A stretch of DNA of 64,000 nt from Piscinibacter gummiphilus (GTDB lineage Bacteria; Pseudomonadota; Gammaproteobacteria; Burkholderiales; Burkholderiaceae_C). The DNA lies in the NCBI RefSeq assembly GCF_002116905.1, contig NZ_CP015118.1:2418001-2482000 (forward strand), read 5' to 3'. Every line of letters begins with the position of its first letter. The stretch's first letter is position 1. The position numbers and the translations under genes were made by a program. Below the pieces are notes generated by a model. The model was not told the origin of the DNA and did no database searches. It was given only the letters and a program-made list of their open reading frames with translations. Positions 51,459 to 58,630 of this stretch are shown here, piece after piece.

Positions 51459-53153
51459 TCAGGCGGCCTTGGCGGTGGCACGGCGGGCGGCGTTGGCCGC
51501 GGCCTTGAAGGAGTCGAGGCCGACACGTTTGACGGTGTCGATGAACAGCTCGTTCGCGGCGCGTTCGTGGCGGTAGGTTTCGATGACGGCTTCGATCACG
51601 TCGGCGACTTCCTCGGCGGCGAAGGACGGGCCGATCACGCGGCCGGCGACGGCGTCGCCGCTGATGCGGGAGCCATCGGAACCGCCGAGCGAAACCTGGT
51701 ACCACTCCTTGCCGTCCTTGTCGACGCCGAGGATGCCGATGTGGCCGCTGTGGTGGTGGCCGCACGAGTTGATGCAGCCGCTCATGTGCAGGTCGATGTC
51801 ACCGATGTCGTACAGCTCGTCGAGGTCGGCGAAGCGGTCGGCGATGGCCGCGGCGATGGGGATCGAGCGGGCGTTGGCCAGCGCGCAGAAGTCGCCGCCC
51901 GGGCAGTTGATCATGTCGGTCAGCAGACCGATGTTGGGCGATGCGAAGGACGCGGCCTTGGCGGCTTCCCACAGCGCGAAGAGTTCGTCTTCACGGACCC
52001 ACGGCAGCACGAAGTTCTGGTCGTGCGACACGCGGATCTCGCCCTGGCTGAAGCGGTCGGCGAGGTTGGCGGCCTGGTCGAACTGCTCGTCGGTGGCGTC
52101 GCCCGGGGCCTGGCCCGCGCGCTTGAGCGACAGGGTCACGGCGCGGTAGCCGCTGACCTTGTGGCCGTGCACGTTGCGTTCCATCCAGCGCTTGAACGCG
52201 ACGGGAGCGTCGGCCGCCACCTGGAAGCCCGAGACGTACGGGGTCACGCCTTCGGGCACGACGAAGCTCGCGGCGACGCGGTCGAGTTCGGCCTGGGGAA
52301 TGACGTGGGCGGCACCGTCGGTGTCGTGCTCGAGGATGTTCTTGTACTCGGCCTCGACGTCGTCGATGAACTTCTGGCCTTCGGCCTTCACGAGGATCTT
52401 GATGCGCGCCTTGTACATGTTGTCCCGGCGGCCGTGGCGGTTGTAGACGCGCACGATGGCCTCGATGAACACGAGGATCTGCTGCCAGGGCAGGAATTCG
52501 CGGATCACGGTGCCCACGACCGGCGTGCGGCCCATGCCACCGCCCACGAGCACGCGGAAGCCGATCTCGCCGGCCTCGTTCTTCAGCAGGTGCAGGCCGA
52601 TGTCGTGCCAGGCCGTGGCGGCGCGGTCTTCCGTGGCGCCGGTGACGGCGATCTTGAACTTGCGCGGCAGGAAGGCGAACTCGGGGTGCAGCGTGCTCCA
52701 CTGGCGCAGCACTTCGCAGTACGGGCGCGGGTCGAGGATCTCGTCGGGGGCGATGCCCGCGAAGCAGTCCGTCGTGGTGTTGCGGATGCAGTTGCCGCTG
52801 GTCTGGATGCCGTGCATGTCGACCGACGCGAGCACGTCCATCACGTCCGCGCTCTTGTCGAGCGGGATCCAGTTGTACTGGACGTTCTGGCGCGTGGTCA
52901 GGTGGGCGTAGCCGCGGTCGTACTCGCGGGCGATGCGGGCCAGCGCGCGGATCTGGCGCGACGTCAGGTCACCGTACGGCACGGCGACGCGCAGCATGGG
53001 CGCGTGCCGTTGCACGTACCAGCCGTTCTGCAGCCGCAGCGGGCGGAACTCGTCGTCGCCCAGCGTGCCGGCGAGGTTGCGCTCCAGCTGGTCCCGGTAC
53101 TGGGCCGCACGCTGCTTGACGAACTGGCGGTCGAAGGAGGTGTACTGGTACAT
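51459..53153 (-). CDS. cysI: Sulfite (nitrite/sulfite) reductase hemoprotein
   Basis: 564 residues with siroheme and 4Fe-4S ligands in NCPGGDFCALA (C-x5-C) near residue 420 and GCINSCGHHHSGHIG (C-x3-C) near residue 462. It reduces sulfite to sulfide with six electrons. No flavoprotein subunit CysJ is encoded nearby, so ferredoxin or another donor is expected. It is the second gene of the unit, 21 bases after the TauE/SafE gene. Confidence 0.92.
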   Translation of the reverse strand: MYQYTSFDRQFVKQRAAQYRDQLERNLAGTLGDDEFRPLRLQNGWYVQRHAPMLRVAVPYGDLTSRQIRALARIAREYDRGYAHLTTRQNVQYNWIPLDKSADVMDVLASVDMHGIQTSGNCIRNTTTDCFAGIAPDEILDPRPYCEVLRQWSTLHPEFAFLPRKFKIAVTGATEDRAATAWHDIGLHLLKNEAGEIGFRVLVGGGMGRTPVVGTVIREFLPWQQILVFIEAIVRVYNRHGRRDNMYKARIKILVKAEGQKFIDDVEAEYKNILEHDTDGAAHVIPQAELDRVAASFVVPEGVTPYVSGFQVAADAPVAFKRWMERNVHGHKVSGYRAVTLSLKRAGQAPGDATDEQFDQAANLADRFSQGEIRVSHDQNFVLPWVREDELFALWEAAKAASFASPNIGLLTDMINCPGGDFCALANARSIPIAAAIADRFADLDELYDIGDIDLHMSGCINSCGHHHSGHIGILGVDKDGKEWYQVSLGGSDGSRISGDAVAGRVIGPSFAAEEVADVIEAVIETYRHERAANELFIDTVKRVGLDSFKAAANAARRATAKAA

Positions 53154-53174
53154 CGTGAGGAATGTCGTTGGTAG

Positions 53175-53942
53175 TCAGTGGATGACCTTGAGGCCGGCGG
53201 TCACGAGCGAGATGCAGAGCAGCGCGCGGACCAGGCCATCAGGCATTTTTTTCGTGAGCTGGGCCCCGAGCCAGATGCCGGGGAGGGATCCCACCAGCAA
53301 CGCGGCCAGCAGACCCCAGTTCACATGCCCCATTGTCGCGTGTCCGATGCCGGCCACGAGCGTGAGCGGAACCGCATGGGCGATGTCGGTGCCCACGAGG
53401 CGCCTCGCCTCCAGGCGCGGGTACAGCAGAAGGATGAGCGTGGCACCCACCGCGCCGGCCCCGATGGAGCTCAGCGTGACCAGCACGCCGAGGATCAGCC
53501 CGGAGGCCACGGTGAACGCCGGCTTGCGCGATTCGGGGATCCAGCGCTCGAGCTTGAGGCCCACGCCGTGCCAGACGCCCTTGAAGGCCACCGTCACCGC
53601 CGTCAGCAGCAGCGCGATGCCCAGCGCGAACGTGAGCGTGCTGGCCCAGCCCTTCGTGATGCCGGTGAAGTGCATCAGCGCGAGCGTGGCGAGCGACGCC
53701 GGGATGCTGCCGGCCAGCAGCAGGCCCGTGATGCGGTAGTCGACGTGCCCGTGGCGCTGGTGCGCGACCGCGCCCGAGGTCTTCGTGATGGCCGCGAACC
53801 AGAGGTCCGTGCCGATGGCCACGGCCGGGTTCAGCTTGAAGAAGGTGAGCAGCAGCGGGGTCATCAGCGACCCGCCCCCGACGCCCGTCATGCCGACGAT
53901 GGCGCCCACGCCAAACCCGCTCAAGATTGCAATTGGATCCAT
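53175..53942 (-). CDS. TauE/SafE family (TSUP) sulfite/sulfonate permease
   Basis: 255 residues with eight predicted membrane spans and the family motifs GVGAIVGMTGVGGGSLMTPLL at the N-terminus and GVLVTLSSIGAGAVGATLILLLYPRL in the middle. TSUP proteins move sulfite, sulfonates or similar anions. As the first gene of the cysI operon it may export excess sulfite or help sulfur uptake; the direction is not known. Confidence 0.9.
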   Translation of the reverse strand: MDPIAILSGFGVGAIVGMTGVGGGSLMTPLLLTFFKLNPAVAIGTDLWFAAITKTSGAVAHQRHGHVDYRITGLLLAGSIPASLATLALMHFTGITKGWASTLTFALGIALLLTAVTVAFKGVWHGVGLKLERWIPESRKPAFTVASGLILGVLVTLSSIGAGAVGATLILLLYPRLEARRLVGTDIAHAVPLTLVAGIGHATMGHVNWGLLAALLVGSLPGIWLGAQLTKKMPDGLVRALLCISLVTAGLKVIH

Positions 53943-54010
53943 GTGCCACGTTGATCATTTCGGTGCCTCGTCACGGCGTGAAGAGCCCATGAACCGACCA
54001 GAGCAGGAAA

Positions 54011-54064
54011 TGTAAGCAGCATCTATATATATGCGAAGAACATTTTTGTTGATTGTTTATTCGT
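54011..54064 (-). promoter_or_regulatory. AT-rich upstream region of the sulfur operon
   Basis: About 54 bases that are clearly AT-rich against the GC-rich surroundings. Read on the minus strand they contain TATATA elements around 54024-54031 and runs such as ATAAACAATCAACAAAAATG. No good -35 is placed correctly, which fits an activator-dependent promoter; CysB is the usual activator of cys genes. This is inference from composition. Confidence 0.45.
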
Positions 54065-54111
54065 TGGCTTGATAAAGCGGCGGCGTCACGCCGTCCTTCT
54101 ACAATTTCCGG

Positions 54112-55038
54112 ATGCGATTCCTGTCCCTTTCCCGTGCCGCCACGGTGACACTGCTCGCCGCAGCCTTGGCCGCCTGCCAGACCGCCCCGGTCGCCACCCC
54201 GCCCGTCGTCACCCCGCCGCTGGTCACCACACCCGATCCGGTGGCCGTTCCCAAGGTGCCCAAGCCACCCCGCATCGGGCTGGCGCTGGGTGGCGGCGCG
54301 GCCCGCGGCTTCGCCCACATCGGCATCATCCAGGTGCTGGAAGAGAACGGCATCAAGCCGGACCTGGTCGTCGGCACGTCGGCCGGCAGCCTGGTCGCGG
54401 CCCTCTACGCGTCGGGCAAGGACGGTTCGGCGCTGGCCGCCACCGCCCAGAACATGGACGAGTCGATGTTCACCGACTGGGCCTTCCCCGGCCGCGGCAT
54501 GATCCGCGGCGAGGCGCTCGCCCGGTTCGTGCGCGAGCAGACCGGCGGCAAGACCATCGAGTCGATGAAGGTGCCGCTGGGCATCGTGGCCACCGACCTC
54601 GACAACGGCGCGCCCATCCTGTTCCAGCGGGGCGATCCGGGCGTGGCGGTGCGGGCGTCGAGCGCCGTGCCGGCCGTGTTCCAGCCGGTGCGCATCGGCA
54701 CGCGGGAGTACGTGGACGGCGGGCTGGTGTCTCCGGTGCCGGTGCGTTTCGCCCGCCAGATGGGCGCCGACCTGGTCATCGCCGTCGACATCTCGGCCGT
54801 GCCCGACGGCGCCGCCACCGGCGACCCGATGCGCATGCTGCTGCAGACCTTCGCGATCATGGGGCGCAGCATCAACCACTTCGAGCTGCGCGAGGCCGAC
54901 CTGGTGTTGCGACCGAAGCTGAACGGCGTGTCGGGCGCCGACTTCACGTCCCGCGCGAAGTCCATCCAGGCTGGGCGGGCTGCGGCGACCGAGGCCCTGG
55001 CGGACCTGCGCAACCGCATCGCCGCGAAGACCCGGTAA
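54112..55038 (+). CDS. Patatin-like phospholipase, predicted lipoprotein
   Basis: 308 residues. A lipoprotein signal (LLAAALAACQ) and a Pro/Thr/Val-rich linker precede the patatin domain: oxyanion loop LALGGGAARGFAHIG near residue 60, nucleophile GTSAGS near residue 88 and catalytic Asp in YVDGGLVSPVPV near residue 203. It should hydrolyse lipids at the periplasmic face of a membrane. TACAAT at 54100-54105 lies 6 bases before the ATG, so the message may be leaderless. Confidence 0.9.
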   Translation: MRFLSLSRAATVTLLAAALAACQTAPVATPPVVTPPLVTTPDPVAVPKVPKPPRIGLALGGGAARGFAHIGIIQVLEENGIKPDLVVGTSAGSLVAALYASGKDGSALAATAQNMDESMFTDWAFPGRGMIRGEALARFVREQTGGKTIESMKVPLGIVATDLDNGAPILFQRGDPGVAVRASSAVPAVFQPVRIGTREYVDGGLVSPVPVRFARQMGADLVIAVDISAVPDGAATGDPMRMLLQTFAIMGRSINHFELREADLVLRPKLNGVSGADFTSRAKSIQAGRAAATEALADLRNRIAAKTR

Positions 55039-55044
55039 AAGAAA

Positions 55045-55072
55045 AGCCCCGTGAACTTGCGTTCACGGGGCT
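55045..55072 (-). terminator. Terminator for the minus-strand phasin gene
   Basis: An 11-12-bp stem (GCCCCGTGAAC with GTTCACGGGGC) whose T-rich tail (TTTTCTTTTA) is on the minus strand. It can also end the convergent patatin transcript. Two smaller hairpins (55114-55133 and 55151-55171) lie between it and the phasin stop. Confidence 0.7.
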
Positions 55073-55189
55073 CAAGATACCGGTTGGTACCGAGAAGACA
55101 ACCTTCAAAACACCCGCAAGGAGTCACTTGCGGAACCTGTCTGAGAGGCGGCCCGGAAAAAAGTTCCGGGCTTCTCGGTGCCGCGGGAA

Positions 55190-55744
55190 TCAGGCAGCGC
55201 GCTTGGCCTTGGCCGTGGCGGTTTGCGTGGCCTTGACGGCGCTGGTGGTCACGGCCTGGAAGTTGGCTTCGGCGACTTCAGCGGCCTGCTTGGCGGCCTT
55301 GTGGACGCTTTCGTAGGCGTTGTTGGCGGCGGCGACGGCCGACTTGACCAGGGCCACGGCGTTTTCGGTGCCGGCCGGGGCGTTCTTGACGGCGTTGTCG
55401 ACGACCGACAGGAACTTCTTCTGGGCTTCCGAAGCTTGCGCTTCAGCGGCCTTGCCGAGGTCGGCGTTGGTGGCGGCGGCGATGTCGTACACGTGGCGGC
55501 TGTAGGCGGCGGCCTTTTCGGCGGCCGGTTGCAGCAGGCCGGCTTGCAGGGCCAGCAGCTCCTGGGCGTCCTTGGCGTTCAGCGCGGCTTGCGTGGTCTG
55601 GGCGACTTCGCCCAGGGCGGCCTTCGCCACTTGCAGGTTCAGCTCGACGAGCTTCTCGACGCCTTCGAAAGCCTTGCTGGTCAGGCCGAAGAGGGTCTCG
55701 ACATTGGCCTTGTGAGCGGCAACCAGTTGTTCTGCGGTCAGCAT
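55190..55744 (-). CDS. phaP: Phasin family protein (PHB granule-associated)
   Basis: 184 residues, Ala/Lys-rich, almost entirely helical with heptad-like repeats and no membrane span, as in PhaP (MLTAEQLVAAHKANVETLFGLTSKAFEGVEKLVELNLQVAK). Phasins coat polyhydroxyalkanoate granules and limit their coalescence. The gene has its own promoter with a PhaR-like operator (55850-55864) and a terminator, so it is a single-gene unit. Confidence 0.93.
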   Translation of the reverse strand: MLTAEQLVAAHKANVETLFGLTSKAFEGVEKLVELNLQVAKAALGEVAQTTQAALNAKDAQELLALQAGLLQPAAEKAAAYSRHVYDIAAATNADLGKAAEAQASEAQKKFLSVVDNAVKNAPAGTENAVALVKSAVAAANNAYESVHKAAKQAAEVAEANFQAVTTSAVKATQTATAKAKRAA

Positions 55745-55812
55745 GGTGAGTTCTCCAGTGGGTATCGTTCAGGAACCTGATACAGCCTTTGTTGCGCTGC
55801 ACCATGGCACGA

Positions 55813-55864
55813 AGTATTGCGCAGGCCGGACACCATTTCAACCCCTAATTGCTGCAACGCAGCA
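55813..55864 (-). promoter_or_regulatory. phaP promoter with PhaR-like operator
   Basis: On the minus strand, TTGAAA (55841-55836) and AATACT (55818-55813) are 17 bases apart. Just upstream is TGCTGC-AAC-GCAGCA (55850-55864), a perfect palindrome that contains CTGC-N3-GCAG, the PhaR site described in Paracoccus and Rhodobacter. CCCTAAT and ATTAGGG extend the symmetry outward with a one-base offset. Confidence 0.6.
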
Positions 55865-55912
55865 TATTAGGGATGGACTTCTAAAAGCCCGTGTCGATGG
55901 AACAATGGTCAC

Positions 55913-56362
55913 ATGAACATGCCCGCCGCCCGACCCGCCCCCGAGCCCCGCGACGCCTACCGGCACTTCACGTCCCTCACCACCCGCTGGATGGACAACG
56001 ACGCCTACGGCCACCTGAACAACGTCGTCTACTACAGCCTCTTCGACACGGCGGTGAACCGCTATCTGATCGAGGCCGGCGCGCTGGACATCCAGCGCAG
56101 CCCGGTGATCGGCCTCGTCGTCGAGACCCACTGCAACTACTTCTCGTCGATCGAGTTCCCGCAGTCGGTGGACGCCGGCCTGCGGGTGGCGCACCGCGGC
56201 AGCTCCAGCGTGCGCTACGAGATCGGCCTCTTCGCCGCCGGCCAGCCGCTCACGGCCGCCCGGGGGCATTTCATCCACGTGTACGTCGACCGCGAAACCC
56301 GCCGGCCGGCGCCCCTCCCACCCGAACTGGTCCGGGCGCTCGACGCCCTGGTGTCACCATGA
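55913..56362 (+). CDS. Acyl-CoA thioesterase, 4-hydroxybenzoyl-CoA/YbgC hotdog type
   Basis: 149 residues of the hotdog fold, with the catalytic-site motif RWMDNDAYGHLNNVVYYSLFD near residue 24 (Asp-x-x-x-x-Gly-His-x-Asn-Asn). It hydrolyses an acyl-CoA in the cytoplasm; the chain preference is not evident. The stop overlaps the 2-hydroxyacid dehydrogenase start as ATGA, so the two are co-translated. It is divergent from phaP and 49 bases from the PhaR-like site. Confidence 0.88.
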   Translation: MNMPAARPAPEPRDAYRHFTSLTTRWMDNDAYGHLNNVVYYSLFDTAVNRYLIEAGALDIQRSPVIGLVVETHCNYFSSIEFPQSVDAGLRVAHRGSSSVRYEIGLFAAGQPLTAARGHFIHVYVDRETRRPAPLPPELVRALDALVSP

Positions 56363-57363
56363 CGAAACCTTCCGTGCTGGTCGCCCGCGCGGTGTTCGAC
56401 GACGTCGTCGACCGCCTGCGTGAACACTTCGACGTCGAGACGAACCCGGGCGACCAGGTCTTCCCGAAGGCCGAACTCATCGAACGCCTGAAGGGCAAGC
56501 AGGGCGCGCTGACCACCGGCAGCGAGCGCATCGACGGCGAGGTGCTGGCCGCGAACCCGCAGTTGCGCGTCGTCAGCAACATCGCTGTCGGCTACAACAA
56601 CTTCGACGTGCCGGCCCTCGACGCCCGCGGCGTGCTCGGCACGAACACCCCCGACGTGCTGACCGAGACCACGGCCGACTTCGGCTTCGCGTTGATGATG
56701 GCGACGGCCCGGCGCATGGCGGAGTCGGAGCACTTCCTGCGGCGCGGCGAGTGGAACCGCTGGTCGCTGACGATGTTCGCGGGCAGCGACGTGCACGGCG
56801 CCACGCTGGGCATCCTGGGCATGGGGCGCATCGGCCAGGCCATCGCCCGGCGCGGCGCGCTCGGCTTCGGCATGAAGGTGCTGTATCACAACCGCTCCCG
56901 GCTGGCGCCGGAGGTCGAGGCCTCGCTGAATGCCCGCTACGTCGACAAGGCGACGCTGCTGCGCGAGTCCGACCACCTGGTGCTGGTGCTGCCTTACTCG
57001 GCTTCGTCGCACCACGCGATCGGCGCGGCCGAGCTGGCGCAGATGCGACCCACCGCGACGCTGACCAACATCGCCCGGGGCGGCATCGTCGACGACGCGG
57101 CGCTGGCCGAGGCGCTGAAGGCGGGCCGCCTGGCCGCGGCCGGGCTCGACGTGTTCGAGGGTGAGCCGCAGGTGCACCCGTCGCTGCTCGAGGTGCCGAA
57201 CGTGGTGCTCACGCCCCACATCGCGAGCGCCACGCTGGCCACCCGCCGGGCGATGGCGAACCTCGCGGCCGACAACCTGATCGCCGGCCTGGGCTTCGGC
57301 CCGGACGCCGGCCGGCCGCCGACGCCCATCAACCCGAACGTGCTGCCGCTGCGTTCGGCCTGA
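56359..57363 (+). CDS. D-2-hydroxyacid dehydrogenase (glyoxylate/hydroxypyruvate reductase-like)
   Basis: 334 residues with NAD(P)-binding GILGMGRIGQAIARR near residue 154, catalytic Arg in NIARGGIVDD, Glu in DVFEGEPQVH and His in VLTPHIASAT. It interconverts a 2-oxo acid and the D-hydroxy acid; GhrB-like glyoxylate or hydroxypyruvate reductase is the best guess. It is coupled to the thioesterase gene. Confidence 0.9.
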   Translation: MTKPSVLVARAVFDDVVDRLREHFDVETNPGDQVFPKAELIERLKGKQGALTTGSERIDGEVLAANPQLRVVSNIAVGYNNFDVPALDARGVLGTNTPDVLTETTADFGFALMMATARRMAESEHFLRRGEWNRWSLTMFAGSDVHGATLGILGMGRIGQAIARRGALGFGMKVLYHNRSRLAPEVEASLNARYVDKATLLRESDHLVLVLPYSASSHHAIGAAELAQMRPTATLTNIARGGIVDDAALAEALKAGRLAAAGLDVFEGEPQVHPSLLEVPNVVLTPHIASATLATRRAMANLAADNLIAGLGFGPDAGRPPTPINPNVLPLRSA

Positions 57364-57367
57364 GGTC

Positions 57368-58255
57368 TCAGCCGAGGGCGGTGTCCATCACCATCATCAG
57401 GCAGAAACCGAGGGCGAGGCCCAGCGTCGCGGCGGTCTCGTGGCCGTTGCGGTGCGATTCGGGGATCACCTCGTGGCTGACGGCGAACAGCATCGCACCG
57501 GCCGCGGCGGCGAGGCCCCACGGCAACAGGGTGCCGAAGGTGCCCACGGCGAGGGCGGCGAGCAGCGCGAACACCGGTTCGACGAGGCCCGAGGCCATGC
57601 CGAGCAGGGCCGCCTTCGTGCGGTCCATGCCCGCACCCACCAGGGCCAGCGCCACCACGAGGCCTTCCGGCACGTCCTGGATCGCGATGCCCATCGCGAG
57701 GCCGCTGGCGCCCGGCGCACCGGCACCCGCCGCCACGCCGACGGCCGCGCCCTCGGGGATGTTGTGGAGCACGATCGCGATCACGAACAGCATCACCCGC
57801 GCCGGCACCTGGCCACGCGTGGTCTGGCCGTCGGTGTCGAAGTGGGCGTGCGGCCAGGCGTGGTCGAGCCACAGCATCGCCAGCACGCCGAGGATCACGC
57901 CGGTGCTGACGATCGCACCGGCCCCCCATTTCGAGTAGCCGAGGTCGCCGGCGGCCGCGAGGCCCGGGACGATCAGCGAGAAGGCCGTGGCCGCCAGCAT
58001 CACGCCGGCGCCGAAGCCCAGCATGCCGTCGGCGAGGCGCACCGGGATGCTGCGGGTGATGAGCACGGGGAAGGCGCCGAGCGCGGTGGCCAGCGCGCAG
58101 AGCAGGCCGCCCTGGAGCGCCCGCACCGCCTCGTCGGACAGCGACACCTCCAGGTGCTGCCAGGCCTGCAGGCCGATCAGCACGACGCCGGCGAACACCA
58201 GGGCGAAGCCGGCGAGTCGGCGGGGCGAGGCGAGGGCGGTGGTTTTCGAGGTCAT
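57368..58255 (-). CDS. ZIP family divalent metal transporter
   Basis: 295 residues with eight predicted spans. The metal-path motifs are VLHNIPEGAAVGVA in TM4 and VSHEVIPESHRNGHE in TM5; a His-rich cytosolic loop (LDHAWPHAHFDTD) lies between TM3 and TM4. It imports zinc, iron or manganese down a gradient or by H+/bicarbonate coupling. A Fur-like box at 58293 upstream suggests iron or manganese control. Confidence 0.9.
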   Translation of the reverse strand: MTSKTTALASPRRLAGFALVFAGVVLIGLQAWQHLEVSLSDEAVRALQGGLLCALATALGAFPVLITRSIPVRLADGMLGFGAGVMLAATAFSLIVPGLAAAGDLGYSKWGAGAIVSTGVILGVLAMLWLDHAWPHAHFDTDGQTTRGQVPARVMLFVIAIVLHNIPEGAAVGVAAGAGAPGASGLAMGIAIQDVPEGLVVALALVGAGMDRTKAALLGMASGLVEPVFALLAALAVGTFGTLLPWGLAAAAGAMLFAVSHEVIPESHRNGHETAATLGLALGFCLMMVMDTALG

Positions 58256-58292
58256 GGAGCCATCCTTTGGATCGGGATGACTCGATTCTATT

Positions 58293-58307
58293 TAAGAATA
58301 ATTCCTA
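58293..58307. promoter_or_regulatory. Fur-like box upstream of the ZIP transporter
   Basis: TAAGAATAATTCCTA matches the 7-1-7 inverted pattern TGAGAATnATTCTCA at all but three or so positions, 38 bases upstream of the ZIP ATG in an AT-rich patch. Confidence 0.45.
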
Positions 58308-58387
58308 TTTGCGTCGCATTTGACTATGGCGGGCATAGGTCATCGGAAGGTGGCAGACTGTCCTCGTCCCCCGACAGGAGAACCGCG

Positions 58388-58630
58388 ATGCTTCGCCCGC
58401 CCGCCCGCTACCTTGTGATCATCGACGCCGATGGCGCCCGCACGGCCCTGCTGTTCACCGAAACGCGCGAGGACGCCGGCGAGTTCGACGCGTCGTCGGA
58501 AGAAGTGGCGGTGATGGTCAAGGGCCTGCGGCCGACCCTGTCCGCCGACGGCGCCGAGTGGGACCGGGCGCTCGCCGGCAGCAGCCGCCTCGACCGCCAG
58601 GCGGCCGAGGTCTACACGCTCGACATCTAG
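58388..58630 (+). CDS. Small hypothetical protein
   Basis: 80 residues, acidic, with no signal or membrane span; the opening RYLVIIDADGARTALLF and the closing DRQAAEVYTLDI resemble short beta strands of a small alpha/beta fold. An AGGAG ribosome site 7 bases before the ATG supports expression. The last four bases overlap the end of the convergent BTAD regulator gene. No family is recognised. Confidence 0.6.
   Translation: MLRPPARYLVIIDADGARTALLFTETREDAGEFDASSEEVAVMVKGLRPTLSADGAEWDRALAGSSRLDRQAAEVYTLDI

Noticed and set aside
50955..53174. A 739-codon plus-strand frame opposite cysI and DUF934
   Set aside because: The opposite strand encodes conserved sulfur genes with catalytic motifs; the plus-strand product has low-complexity Val/Gly/His/Arg content.
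54069..54105. TTGATA and TACAAT as a promoter pair for the patatin gene
   Set aside because: The spacer is 25 bases, too long for a sigma-70 promoter; only the TACAAT part is kept as a possible -10.
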